Shown in pieces: positions 46,621 through 59,047 of a stretch of DNA of 64,000 nt. Made by a program: the position numbers and the translations under genes. Source of the stretch: Coriolopsis trogii (lineage: Eukaryota; Basidiomycota; Agaricomycetes; Polyporales; Polyporaceae); contig JAHYIO010000005.1 of NCBI GenBank assembly GCA_020543525.1, positions 248,001 to 312,000 of the forward strand, written 5' to 3'. How positions within the stretch are numbered: position 1 is the first letter of the stretch; each line of letters opens with the position of its first letter. The notes under the pieces were generated by a model. The model did no database searches. It was not told the DNA's origin and was given only the letters and a program-made list of their open reading frames with translations.

Positions 46621-49273
46621 GGCAGCAAGCAGAGGTCGGCTTGAATGGGCTGTAGGAACTGAATGGATCCTGAGCTGAGGGACTTCGGCTGTCGAGAGAA
46701 GGGCTTTTATACCTCGCGATAATGCATCGGGTCACTACACCAGTATCGCCAGCATGATTGTCTTGGCTGTGGAGCGTCATCCTTCATGGCGGGAAATGCA
46801 ATCAATCGTGCTGGACTGAGCATGGCACGCGCGCAGGATGTTCCGAGCCCAAGAGCGCATGGCCTCCAATCAATTGACAGAGACGACGGTGCGGGTCGGA
46901 GATCTCAGTCGATTCATCACGAAGCCTCTGAATGGACGATTAGCGCGAGTTGGCACTGCACGGCAGCGCTCGTGACCAGGCGTTGCACTCCCGCTCGCTG
47001 CCGTCGGTACCGATTGCAAAAATAGAGCCATAACTCACCGAACAGAGGCAGTGGTGCAAAGCGATGTGATCAGAACGACCTCGAAACATTGAATGGAAAG
47101 TCCAGAAACGTGGGAACCTATGGGAGAGAGCGGAGCATTCGCGTAAGCGCTTCGAGTTGCTGGTAGTCAATTGTGACGCAGTGAATGCCATTCTTGGGAG
47201 TGAATGTTTGCTTCAAAGACACTGTGATGCATATGAGGTCAGCACCTACGCGAAGCTGACCTTCAAGCAAAGCGTCCACACCTTGGACTCGTTGCCGAAC
47301 TCTCTGCCATACATCTTAGGATTGGCCCGGATACTCTATAAGCGTCAACGGGTACTACCCTCTCGTTAGCCGCAGTCACATATTCGAAATCAGAAGGGAC
47401 ATCATCCAAAGAGGCAACCAACCGTGTTGCCCTGTCTCTCTCTCATCCATGGTCAGTGACGTCAAGCGACAGTCGCATGTACGGTGCGATGGTCTCACCA
47501 TATGTTCACTGTCAACGACAACTCCTCGAGGACGGTCCATATCCCCCTACCAATGTTCTCGATCTCAATACCAGTCGTCTCCAGACACCGAACAGTCAAC
47601 ACTGACACAAAGGCCTATGGGCCATGGCGACGTGCATAACAAGGATGGCGCATGGCGACGTTACCTTCGCCCGCAACCTCGTTCCAGGTACGATCTCTCA
47701 ACCGACCTGTCCATGCATGTGTCTTGCTAGAATACAGTGGCGCCGATGAGCTCACCCTCAGAAACGCAGCATGCAATCGATATGGGAACACGGCTTCGAA
47801 AGACGTCTGCTACGGCACAATTGTCCCTTCTCCCGCCCACGAGGTCCATCGGAATGCGCGCGACCATCGCACATGCATGTGGATGTGACAGCCCGAGGCA
47901 TCGAGAACTTGTCGCAGCCGAGGTCCGTAATACCACTCACCAGGTGTGCAAGTTTGCGTGCTCTGTACCATATGGCACACGACATGGAAGCAGGAAACCG
48001 TCGGACAAGAGGAGGCAGTCGGGCAGAGGCCGGGTGCAGGAGTACCGGGCACAGTGCGGAGATACTGGCACCGACATGATCGGCTCTAGAAGCCTTGTCT
48101 CATGGAGATGACGGCGGTAGCACACGCTTGACCCGAACCTCGGGAGGAGCAGATATGTTGTCCAAGAGCGAAAGAGTATCTGCGTGGTGAGGGTTCAAGT
48201 GTGCCCCCGGCGGAGTTTGCTGGTCATTCCGCTTGCCTGCTGTAGCCTATGTCCCTGGGCGAACCGGTGCGCCTGTAGTCATGACATTCCAAGGAGCGCA
48301 TACCTTGTTCTTGCAACAGATAGGGCTGCATAACCACTGCCAAGTCAGTAGGAAGGAGTTGTGTACTGGCCAAGAACACCAAGCCGGCGTCGAGATCAGT
48401 GAAGTCGTGAGTAAAGTCGTGATATCCATATCAGGGATAGGTCTGGAGAGCAACCTTACGTAATCGCACCCCGACTGTTGCCAAATCAGGAAGTCCCGCC
48501 TCTGGAGTTTTGCTGGCATTGCGGGGGTGCGCTCGAAGCGTTGGACTAACATGCGCTATCTCTGTCAGTTCATAGTTACGCATATTTTTGACACACCGTA
48601 TGAAGGATTATTAATATCCCCGTAAGCCGTGGTGGTCGCCCCGTGATGTTGTTCAGTCAGGCTGAAAATTTGCAGTCAGCATGAACTGGAGTAGGAGACA
48701 TCACAAGGTGCGAGTGTTCTACCGTGGGGCTCGCAATACAGTGCTGAGTATATGACACGGACGACCCGGTCCTCAATGGAGGCACGCCACGAGTAACGAG
48801 TTACGACGGATAATCGTACTCTTCAAGTTGGACGTGCGACTAGTAAGTACTAGTGCTGACCCTTGCCTACTTACTCGTACACAATGCTGAGACAGCCTCT
48901 GACGGCTCGCTGTGAGGGGGGAAAAGGGGAGATAACCCCTCGCGTATACGTAGCCAGAAACCTGGTCGAAACGTGGATGGCAAAGAAAGAGGTCGGGGAT
49001 CAAGAACATTTGGCGCTCACTGCCAAGAACGGTAAAGGACTCGGCGCGATCGACATGCACATCCGATCTTTAGCGAGATTGCATCGCTCTCAACCCCACT
49101 CTGTTCAAGATGTCGTGATCAAACCCGTGTGCATTGAACAAGAATGTACATTGACCTTGTATCCACACCGATATCAAACCGTGAACACATCTGTCCGTTG
49201 CCCCCACTCGTGCTAGCACTCTCTGCCCAAACATTGTTCAAACGGTCCAATCCCCAAGATCCCCACACCTCGA
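46621..49273. other. Intergenic region, 2.65 kb
   Basis: Upstream of protease 1 and downstream of protease 2. I find no convincing gene; open frames are short and lack motifs. A dead or very small gene cannot be excluded. Confidence 0.35.
46704..46711 (-). promoter_or_regulatory. TATA box of glutamic protease 1
   Basis: TATAAAAG on the minus strand, 84 bases before the ATG, preceded by CGCGAGG. The paralog has TATAAAAC preceded by CGCGAG at a like distance. Confidence 0.7.
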
Positions 49274-50300
49274 TCAGGGGCCCGTGTACCTGACGGTGAC
49301 CGTGGACCCGCTTGCAGACGCATCGGTCAACACACGGCCGTTCTGCTCCATGTTGATGATCGTCGCGCCCGAGGCACTCGAGGTGCCGCTCGCCGTACCC
49401 GCGGATGCGCCCGTGAAGGTCACGGTTCCCCAGTTGGCGAGGGGCACAAGCCCGCCGCCCTCGGAAAAGTCCTCGACGATCCACTCAGCGTTCTCCTGGC
49501 AGAGCGCCGGCTGGCCAGAGAAGGTGTGCGAGACCTGCTGGCCGGTGGAGTGGTTGACGATGGTCGCGGTGCCGCCCGTGCGCGAGGTTGCGGTGACGCT
49601 GACCGTGATGGAGTTGCCGGGGCTTATGGAGATGCCGCTGAAGTCGTGCGCGAAGTCGGGGAACCACTCGAACCATGCTACGAGGGAAGAGAAATGAAGA
49701 CCGCCATATCAGCATACGGCCTCAGGTTCGGCAGAGAGGGTAAACCATGACGTACCATCGAAGGAAGCGCGGCTGCCGGAAACGGTGAAGTCGACACCGG
49801 TTTGTAGGATGGCGGTGCCACAAGTGTCGCCGTCAATACCGACCCATGCCGACGCGGAGTGGGTACCCGAGCCGCCAGAGGGCTCACGCGGTGTGGGGAC
49901 AGTGAACGTCCCAGTGACAGACTTGAATGTGTTCTGCCCGAAGCAAATACACGTTAGCACCCATCGAGTAAATGCATGGAAGGAGAGGTCGTGAATCGAA
50001 GCATCGAAGATTTGCACGACATGCAGGGAGACTTTACGGCATACGACAGGGCTCCTAGATTTTGGGAAGACTTACGGCGCCAGCGATCAAGACGGCACCA
50101 GACCAGTTGCTGCTGAACTCGGCGTGTGTCGCGTTGGTCTCAGCCTCGGAGATGGGGCGGACGATGTGCTGGTTGGGGCTGGTGAGGTGAGCGCCAGCAG
50201 CGCGGCGGGCAACACGCTGGGCGAGTCGCTCTTTGGAGGTCGGGATAGCGAACGCCGCAGAGGCGACGAGGACCTGGAAGAAGAACGCGGCACCGAACAT
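49274..50300 (-). CDS. Secreted glutamic protease (eqolisin, G1 family) 2
   Basis: Exons 50076-50300, 49756-49933 and 49274-49677 give about 268 residues. A signal peptide (residues 1-18) and a propeptide ending in basic pairs precede SSNWSGAVL. The Gln-bearing segment AWVGIDGDTCGTAILQTG and the Glu-bearing segment NAEWIVEDFSEGGG are intact, so the enzyme should be active. Exon 2 is 178 bases in both paralogs and the intron phases agree. It is the upstream member of a minus-strand tandem pair about 2.7 kb apart. Such enzymes digest extracellular protein at low pH. Confidence 0.93.
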
Positions 50301-52265
50301 GATGCAAGAGCAGAGGTATTGAGAGGGATTCGAAGGAAGGAACTAGGTGAGCACCGAGTTGCGGTCTATTGGGCTGCTGATTGTCGCGGTTTTATACTCG
50401 CGCCACGGGAGCATACCATGCCTGGACCCTGCACACCATCGCCATCGTGGATGTCGGAGAAGAGCTTGGCTGGCTGTGGAGCGATGGTCAAACAATGCTT
50501 CTGGGAAGTCGCGTATGCGTCGGAGTGCACGAACCTTATGGTCCCCGTATGTTCCGGACTGGCCGTACGCATGGTCCTAGGGCTTCTCGTATCACTTGAC
50601 AGGAAAGAGACATGCGTCGCATTGCCGCTATAGGGCTGCTTTTTCACAGTAACGTCAGAACTTGAATAGTAAAACACCACTGTAGAACGACGCTCGTGAT
50701 CTGGCCCCAGGTTGTGGATCACATTCAGCGAAGCTGATTGCAAAAATAACTCCCAAGGCTCACCCAGAATGTGTGGTACGCAATGGTGAGCCTTCGGATA
50801 AGCTGTCGACAGATACCGGAAGAAAGTGAACGTAGAGACTCCCGGATTTCGTGGGAGTAATACTGAGTGTTGTTCTCAAGTCAAAAGCGCCGGCATTGGA
50901 AGTCTATGAATGACACCAGGTGCCACTGTTGAGCAGTTGACCTGAAAGATGGAGAATATAAGCAGAAGTCGTGATGCAAGGGTTGCGCACGTACTGTTGC
51001 ATCCGTGAACTCTATGGCTATCCGAAGCGACATGTTGCAGTGTGTGGTTCTATGCTATGTCAGTAGGTTCACACGACATCAACGATGTTCGTAAGAAGCT
51101 CGCAGCGTGGCAACTCACTTGCCGGCCTGCCACAGACGAAACTTCTGGCATACTCGAGAACCAGCGCACCCGCCCTCGAGTTCACGGGACGCACGCCTGG
51201 AGGATAGCGTCATAATCTGTCGCTCTGAGGAGTATGGTCGGTATCATGAGGGGCAGTGAACACCCTATCGGGAGGCTTGGTCCTTGTAAGTCAAGAAATG
51301 AGGTACATTAATATCGCTGTAAGCTGAGACATCGCTTCGCCAGAGCGCATGGGACACAGAAGCACGTATCGCCTCGAGGAGCATTGGATATCATTCAAAC
51401 AACATTGATAAGTCCATGCTTACCATTGTTCGCAATGGGACATCTGTCGTATGTGGCACAAGGCGCTTCTCAATGATCAGGAGCGGGGGAGCGTTAAATC
51501 CCAAGCTACTGAGAGCCGTCTCCGACCGATACCGTGTCCTGTAGTGATGTCATGAACTTGGAAGACGGATAGCCACAGAAGTTGAGATGGATCATCTTAC
51601 CAGCCATGACGGAAGGAAGGCATGCGCACTGGTCAGTGGTCAGCTGGACCAAGATGCGCCTCGAACCTTGTTCTATGTAATCTTCAAGCTTGCCTTGAGC
51701 TTGCCCCCGGAGAGGAGGCATCGGTCGTTTCCATCCGACTCGCAAGGAATGTGCAGCTTCCGCTCCCTCCAGAATCAATGGTAGATTAGCAGGCTCCTAT
51801 ATGAGATATATGCACGTGGGAAGCTCCTACGCTGCAATATAGCAAGCTAGCTGATCATAGGTTCGGAGCAAGCTCTTTGTTTCGGCGCTTGCTGTGCTGC
51901 GCACCACCAAACAGATCGCTGTCGGAGTTTGCGGCTTTTTAGGTCGGAGACCCAAGTAGCTCCAAATACTTACTCAGGCGGCGCTGACACTTGCCTATTC
52001 AATATTCTGTCTCCGAGGCTTGTGGTAGGTGTACATATGACTGCGCAATGACTACGTACAACTTGCCATCGTGCAAAGCTCAGTAGGTGAGCAGGCTCTG
52101 TACTTTGCCCGTGATCGATTCATCCTTGTTGCTACCGGCCCAGTCGCTTCGCGGTAGTAGCGTCTGTCCCTCTCGCTGCAGTAGTGCTAATGAAGTCTGT
52201 TCAAGTCCAATACGAATGTCGACAAACCGCGACTGAGTAGTCCTCCTTTCCTTACAGCCCGTATC
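50301..52265. other. Intergenic region, about 2 kb
   Basis: No gene recognised apart from the protease promoter at its left end. A minus-strand frame at 51506-51778 (90 residues) has no motif and no visible splice partners. The right end is the 5' side of the BTB gene. Confidence 0.35.
50389..50396 (-). promoter_or_regulatory. TATA box of glutamic protease 2
   Basis: TATAAAAC on the minus strand, about 89 bases before the ATG, with the same CGCGAG lead as protease 1. Confidence 0.65.
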
Positions 52266-53334
52266 ATGACGGACAGTGTCTGCGATTCACCTTCCTCGCC
52301 TCGCGCCGTTGAAACTGCTGCTCCCCAGGAGATCATCCGGGATACCCAGTTCTGGTTTGAAGACGGAAGCGTTGTTCTTCTTACTGCCAACAATGCATTC
52401 CGCGTGTACAAGGGTCTCTTGACATCCCACTCTCCCATTTTTGCGGACACTGTCTCCACTCCATCAGTGCCCGATGAGATGTTCGAAGGGTGCCCCGCCG
52501 TACATGTCCAAGATTCTTCGCAAGACCTGAGGCATTTCTTGCGTGCCCTCTTCCACCCGTCACGTCCATTGTGCGTCTGCTTCCATATATCATGATTGCA
52601 GCTATACGTCTCGTCTAACTTACACATGCAGCCTTTATAGGACCGACAAGATTCCCGTGGACGAGCTGATGTCTGTCGGACGTCTAGCACACAAGTATCA
52701 GGTAGATGAGCTCCTCCGGCAAGTGCTCAGCTGCCTCCAGACCTACTACACCGACAGGTTCGAAGTCTGGGAGATGCGTGGGCAGTTGGACAACATCACA
52801 TTCGAGCGCACCCCAGAACAGATAGAGCTACCCGCACATGCTATAGGAGTCATCAAGCTCGCGCGTCTCACGGACACGCCTTCCATGCTTCCTGTGGCGT
52901 TCTACGACTGTTGCTCCTTAGGAAGTGGAGTCTTGGACGGATGGAAACACGAAGACGGCACGATCGAATACTTATCGACAGATGACTTGGGTCGCTGCAT
53001 CGATGGATTCGTCTCCCTAGCACGACGCGAAGTCCGCGCCCATCTGGATCCTTTCACCTCACCCTGCATCTCAACCGCCATGATCAGCACCTGCCAGCGA
53101 CTGATACCTAACATCAATGCCAACCTTCGCTCTCGCTCAGAACATGTCAATGGAGGTGGTGCCCTCGACTCGTTCATGAGGCTCGCATGCCTGGCCAATC
53201 TACTGCCTAGCCTGTGTCAACGTTGCCGTAGCCTCTTTGAGGAGCGCGATATCAACACCCGCACCGGGCTTTGGAACGACCTGCCAGGGCTATTTAATCT
53301 CGCTGTGGATGATTGGGGAACAAAGCAGGTGTGA
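52266..53334 (+). CDS. BTB/POZ domain protein
   Basis: Exons 52266-52570 and 52632-53334 encode about 335 residues. Residues about 24-110 form a BTB fold (DTQFWFEDGSVVLLTANNAF, VYKGLLTSHSPIFADTVS, then LRHFLRALFHPS). After the intron come VDELMSVGRLAHKYQVDELL and LSCLQTYYTDRF. This pattern (BTB followed by helical repeats) is typical of the large Agaricomycete BTB family. BTB proteins often serve as dimerising adaptors, including for cullin-3 ligases; the target here is unknown. Confidence 0.87.
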
Positions 53335-54752
53335 TCTCTTGGACGTTTCGTTGGCTCGGACGTGGATGCCATGCGAAGAAGGTGAGTTTTCGCTGTATGA
53401 TATTAGGTAGCGTTTGCTAAGCCTTAAGATCCATCCAGTAGGGATAGGCATTTCTCTCGACGCAGTCCCCTACTGCCTTGTATAACCTCTTGCTTGTCCA
53501 TCCTATCATATGAACGCACCTCATGACTTGAGCGGAAGCGATTCTTGACCAGCACGCACGTTCGTCGTTCTGCATATCGCAACGTGACCGGACCGTGGTA
53601 GCCCTTAGACACATCGGACCCTCCTCCGTACTGTTTATAGAAGTCCAAGATCTCGGTGAGCGAACCTATTTGTGTGGCTGTATTGAGCTTCTACTGCATC
53701 CTCCCAGGCGCGATTCTTGCACCAAACAAGCATATTCTTCTCCAAGTATTGGCAACGCGCGTGCGACATTTGAGCGAAGTTCTTGCGCTATCGTGTTCGG
53801 GATGTTCCCTGCGTTCAAAGCGTCCAGGAATGGAGCGTGTATCATGTTCTACACGTGCTTCGTAACAATGCTGCTCAAGGATATTTCTGGCTTCATGGGC
53901 ACACCAGGCTAAGTTGTACTCCAGAGTATTTGATCAAGGAAGGGGTAGTGGCGACGGAAACGAGCATATAGCAACTAACAGGAATTCCGCACGAAACTAC
54001 AGAATGCACCTTCCATGCATTATACTGGTAATGTCAAGTGCTCTAGCAAGTATTCAGGTTCGCCATCTGATGTCTTACTTGTCTATTCTGCAGTACGAAC
54101 GTTGTACGCGGATAGCATCCCGAATGCCGCATGTTGCGCTTCAGACCTGGCTTCGTAGCGACGGCGCGCCCAAGGATCTCTATCCGGATCGTCTGTGCGT
54201 GCCGTTCCGATTCCCGAGGCTCTCAGTTACGTCCATATGCGACGATCATTGCCTCCTCACACGACCGCCGCGACGAGCAAGGCGCATCCCTGCCCCGTTC
54301 ACCGGCTTCGTAAGTCCATCCTCGCTGCTTCTGCGACGCTCTGGGCTGTCATTGCTCACAGAAGCGCAGCATCGCGTACAGTTGTGGACCGTCTGGTGGA
54401 CGAATGGCGACATCGACGCGACAGGACTGACCGACGCGCATCCTGATTCAGCACCAGAGTTTCGCCGGCAGCCAACGGGAATTAGGGCGCGTCACACGAG
54501 GTGCGTTGGCCACCGCTGCTACTTGCAGGATTGTCTCATTCGTTACAGTTTGTAGCTGAGACTCCATGGGACAGAGAAGAGCGCATTCGGGCTGCCTGCC
54601 GCGTCTCCCAGTCTATGTCTTGTTCGGAAACTAGCGAAGGAAAAGGTATAAAGAGCTCTCCTGTCTAACCGAATTCCACCAAGCTCGCAGAGTCTCCTCT
54701 CAACATACTCAACCAATCTTACTTTCTCCTCACCACCCAACCTACAATCACA
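53335..54752. other. Region without a supported gene, 1.4 kb
   Basis: Minus-strand frames at 53666-53845 (ALNAGNIPNTIAQELRSNVA) and 53424-53648 (ILDFYKQYGGGSDV) read like real protein. They could be remnants or unlinked exons of an unrecognised gene. The long plus-strand frame 53914-54555 has no motif. The right end is the promoter of the SMP-like gene. Confidence 0.35.
54647..54653 (+). promoter_or_regulatory. TATA box of the SMP-like gene
   Basis: TATAAAG stands 106 bases before the ATG at 54753 and is followed by a CT/AC-rich leader. Confidence 0.6.
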
Positions 54753-55152
54753 ATGCCGGCTAAGGGAGCTCGCGGCGGTGCTGGTGAGCGAACACGTCTC
54801 TCTCATCCTTCTCTCCGTCGCTGACAGTACGCACCTCTCCCTCTCCTCCCCCGCTTCCCTCACAACAGCCAGCGCAAGCAAGACGACCCCGACTGATGCG
54901 TCGCGCATCCAGTCCACTCAGGTCAGCGTTGCCTCCTCCCCCGTCTCCCCCACCTCCCCGCCGCGCATTCGCGCGCCCTCCGTGTCTGTCCGCCCCCGAG
55001 CGGGTGTCTCATACGCGTTCGCCTTCTCCTCCCCGCAGGCCAAGGCCGGGAACGACGTCGGCAAGAACACGTTCGCGTCCCGCTCGCAGTCCGCTGCGAC
55101 GAAGAACACCGCCGCCCCGAGCGCCAAGGGCCCCAAGGCACCCAAAGCGTAG
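54753..55152 (+). CDS. Small SMP-domain-like protein, 65 residues
   Basis: Three exons (54753-54783, 54869-54921, 55039-55152) encode 65 residues. The core TPTDASRIQSTQA ... NTFASRSQSAATKN resembles the seed maturation protein (SMP) repeat seen in late-embryogenesis-type proteins. The tail is Ala/Lys/Pro rich. The protein is hydrophilic and probably disordered. Related tiny proteins occur in basidiomycetes, and a stress-protective role is inferred from the plant family only. Two introns in such a small gene and a good TATA box support it being real. Confidence 0.75.
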
Positions 55153-55584
55153 TGCTCAGGCGGGACTGCAGCTAGAAAGGAACGAAGAGGGTCTCGGGTT
55201 CTGTGTCTCGGGTTTGGCGGTTGGGTTCGCAAGTCCTAATAGATAACTCACACCGCGTTGGCTTGGAGCCATTGTACTTGATCAAAGAGAACTTGGAACT
55301 TAAATTTCTGATCGCATGCAGGAGCTCGCGCTCCCGTAGCTCGTGGTCGGTTTTTCATGAAATTGAGGTCCATTCGTGGGTTTCAGCAAATGTTCCCGGT
55401 TCGCGTTCGAGCCGCAATAGCTTGGCAACAAGTAGCGGTCACGCGGCAAGTACTTACGCTGATCCGGCGAATGCCGACGACCTAGTTTGAGCTGGCGCTT
55501 GGCAACACTCTTGATAACTTGTACGCTCTCCTGGCATCAGGCTGTATGCCGATGTTAGACCCCAACCGCAAAGCTCAGCGAGAT
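55153..55584. other. Intergenic region
   Basis: Downstream of the SMP-like gene and upstream of the F-box gene. No feature recognised. Confidence 0.35.
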
Positions 55585-57033
55585 ATGCTCTCTACAGGTA
55601 TGCAGTAACAAGTCAGCGTCGTAAGTTCATGAACTAACCGATAGTAATACCTAGGGACCAAAGTACTGACTCGCGATTCCCAGGCATCGGAGTCGGATGC
55701 TAATTCAATCGAGGTCGAAGACGCGATCTTTCGCCGATGTCCATTCCTACCAGCGGAGGTTTGCGATATGATCGTGGACCATCTACATGCAGACAAGGCG
55801 GGCTTGGCAAATTGCTCCCTAGTTTGCAGGTCCTGGTTGTTCAGCGCACGATACCATCTTTTCCACACTCTCACCTTGAAACACTCTCCGGACGGAGGAC
55901 AGCTTGAACATTCTCCGGGAGATTTTTCCAGGTTCATAGGCCCTCGATCTTCGATCGCCGTCAACATCCGCCAGCTCGTGCTTCAGCACTGGAAAGATCT
56001 CTCGTTGGATACGTTACGAGTCATCCTTGAATACCTGAGCATCGCAGGTGGCCTCCGCAAGCTCAGAATCCTCGACTGCGATATCGAGGGATTTGTGATT
56101 CGTCGTCCGGTCGAACCTCTGTTTGAATCGCTAGATGCTGTCGAGATCAGTGTATGTCGGTTCTCCTTCGGGGACTACAACATCCTCTCGGAACTCCTCG
56201 GGTTATTCACGGTGGTAGATCGTCTCACGATAGCCATTGACGACCTCCAATGCCCCGTGGATGAGCTCGCTGTCGCTTGCTACTTCGAGGTGCCCCCTTC
56301 GCTACGCATTCACCAGTTCTTCACACACTCGTGGCCGTGTTCAATGTTCTTCCTGTTCTCCACCCAGTCGCGTATGCCGGAGACGCTCACCCGCCTGAGC
56401 CTGGGCAACGCATTCACCTACTGGGAAGACGTGGAGAGCATTGGGGACGTCCTTCCGCGCTGCAAGAACCTCGCCAAGCTTGAATTCTCTATTTTCTGCG
56501 GAGCACGCCCCAATGAACCTCTGGCCGATCTCTCACAAGGTTCGTTTGCTCGAATGATGCTCGGCTCATTACAACCGTGCTGACGACAAGTGTAACCCGA
56601 TTGCGCAGACACCAATTGGCAGATGCTCCGTCTGACCGAGTGCACCTCGCTCAAAGAGCTCACCTTTGGCATTCTGCTAGGCCGCAATCTCGTGCACGAC
56701 GCCCGGAACGTCTTCCACGCGTGCGTCGCGATCGTCCGCGATGCGCCTCCGTCCGTCGTCACCGTGACCCTCCAGCTGCTGGCGCAACGGATGTGCCGTC
56801 TCTTCCCGCTAAACATGGAGGATCTCGAGTGGGCATGGCTCGATGCGCTCCTGTGCGCGCCGCGGCTCAAGAAGACGGTGCTGCGCGTCAACTTCGCCTC
56901 TATTGAGGCTACGTACGAGGAGTATCCGCAAGTGGTGGGGTTTGTGGACGTCGTTGGGGAGCATCTTCCTGGAGTGTTGCGAGACGGTCGCCTGGAGATC
57001 ATCAAGAAGTCGCCGCTCACTGGACATAAATGA
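55585..57033 (+). CDS. F-box protein
   Basis: Exons 55585-55597 (13 bases), 55655-56539 and 56609-57033 give about 440 residues. The F-box is FLPAEVCDMIVDHLHAD followed by CSLVCRSWLFSARYHLF at about residues 34-72. LRR-like spacing follows (LRKLRILDCDIEG, NLAKLEFSIF). The phase 1 intron before DTNWQMLRLTE matches the gene at 30149 and the dead copy at 20651-21922. The tiny first exon was chosen because it keeps an open frame back to an ATG. A start inside exon 2 would lack a nearby ATG before the F-box except the Met within it. Confidence 0.8.
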
Positions 57034-58100
57034 ACCAAGTGAGTTAGTGGTTGCGCAAGTCTCGCGGTACCCTGTACTGACAGGATGTCTTGTGCTTAGG
57101 CATGGTACTTCGGATGCTGCCCATCAACGCGGCGAGCAGCTCCCGGTATGGGCATCGACTTGGTGGGATCAGCGTGTTCCATATCTCAAAGCTATCGACT
57201 TGACCTTGGATGTTGGTATCTCCACGGCAAACCATTCCTCTTGATCCATCTCTGGTATGGGATGGCATTGACCTTGCAGACCGCTCAGAGTCTGCGCCTA
57301 ACCGTCTGCCGTCCGAGAGCCAGTGCCCGCTCGTCGAGTCATCTTTACGAGCTGCGCGAGCTGTAGACAAGGTCCTCGCGAGACACGTGTTCTGCAAGTG
57401 AAGCCGGCCTAACACGATTTACTCACCACAGCATCAATAATTCGTGGATCCAATCACCAGATTCACCGCCCGTTTGTCCCAGTCCGGCCTCCTTTGGACG
57501 CGACGCAGGATAGTCTCTGGGTCGTGCGGATATCCTGACTTGCATTCGGTCACAGCTTCGAATCGCGTGAGTGAATCCTAGTCCGCGCGCAACGTCGCGG
57601 GAACGTCCGCAACAATGGCATATCTGACATCTCACGCGCTTGCATTCGTATACCTATCATAGTATTCAGTGTATATCAATGGTGAGTGTGCTTCCTTCGT
57701 GTTGCAGTGAAAGCTCTTACCTCGGGGCTCGGTAACTCTTCTGACTTCAACAGGACCTCAGTTTTTGACACAAGCGAAACAAATGCAACTGAACGGGGCT
57801 CAACTCGCTCTCATATTTCATTCGAACCCCCTCCTCCCCTCACACACAACTCAACAAGACAAAATCCCCTTTACACTGGCCTCCAACATCGTCAGCCGCG
57901 ACTCGGACGAAGTAATCATTGCTCTAGGAGTCGATAGCGGCAATCTCAAGGAAAGCTTCGTCGTAGCAGTCAACTTGGGCTACATCTTCCATCGCGGTGA
58001 AAGCTTGGTAAGCGCCATTCATCGCTTTGAGGTTGCCAACAAACTCCTATAACGCATTCTTTTTCTCCAATAACAGGCAATACAGACGACTCGTTGTCGA
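57034..58100. other. Region with weak coding signal
   Basis: A frame from ATG 57783 to a GTAAGC donor at 58008 (75 codons, with ALGVDSGNLKESFVVAVNLG) is plausible as an exon but is not recognised. It does not join in frame to the membrane segments downstream. Otherwise nothing was seen. Confidence 0.35.
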
Positions 58101-58107
58101 GCATCTC

Positions 58108-58500
58108 CGTTAGGGCTCCGCACGGACACAGGTCGAGAGGACACTCCTGCTCCTCGTGGAGTCGGGCCTGCTGTATTGTTCCCTCTGGGTACGTACTCCA
58201 AGTCTTTCCTCTATATGATACGCCATCCATTACCATTGCTACCCTAGGTCCTCGTGGTGATATATCAGTTCCTCGTGACGAACGCATCTGCCTTCCCTTA
58301 CGGCTTCTACGACGCGATGGCCGGATGCGTCATCCCTCTCATCGTAAGTCTTACTCTTCTCTGTTATGTCGGCTACATCATCCTCATCGACATTGTAGGG
58401 AATGATTCCGACGCTCGTTATCATTGTCTGTGCGTTGAATAAGGTCGCCAGCGGGGGTGTCCGGGACATTTACATTTACTTCATTGTCGTCGTTTGTATA
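58108..58500 (+). pseudogene. Remnant of an Agaricomycete multi-pass membrane protein
   Basis: Three exon-like segments, about 58108-58188, 58248-58343 and 58399-58500, join in frame through GTACGT...TAG and GTAAGT...TAG introns. They read VERTLLLLVESGLLYCSLW, then a hydrophobic segment VLVVIYQFLVTNASAF, then GMIPTLVIIVCALNKV. This resembles transmembrane helices 6 and 7 of the seven-helix DUF6533/6534-type fungal membrane proteins. A TAG precedes the first segment in frame, and the five upstream helices were not found. It is therefore probably a truncated, dead gene. Confidence 0.5.
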
Positions 58501-59047
58501 CACAGTTCAGTGCCATGTCATTGTCATCGTCTCAATTTCGAATTCGGTATAGTCGTCTTAGCTCCCGTACCCCCTTTTGGACAGCGTTTACGTGACTCGC
58601 CAAGACTTCAAGGTCTCATGTCAGTCTTCCGTGTTCAAATTGTGGTGCGGTGTTACAGCATCCGGCTACTTATCACCTTACACCGGCTTCGCTCGCGGAG
58701 AGCGGTCATATCAATGTCAGTAAAAACGTGGTGCGCCTCGAAGGATAGCGTGGGCCATTCAGCAGCTGTGAAGGATCCGATGGTACAACGGCCCCCCGAG
58801 CATGTTGATGCTTACGGGACAGCAAGCCGTTCCGCGAGTGATCACCCAAGCCGTTCTGATTCATCGATAGCCCGGCCAAGGCTCCGCAGGATCAGTAAGA
58901 TGAGTCCACGTCCCAGGTGGCAAGTACGATTCAGTCATACAGACGCCGTTCGGAGCTTCCATCAGCTTCAAAAAGAGCGAGGTACGATAGCCCTCGCATT
59001 CTATCAACGGACCCATCAGCCTCTCGACGAACGTACCAGAAACGGAC
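58501..59047. other. Intergenic region
   Basis: Promoter side of epoxide hydrolase 2. No separate gene recognised. Confidence 0.35.

Noticed and set aside
53914..54555. 213-codon plus-strand frame
   Set aside because: No motif, no family resemblance, poor composition; treated as chance.
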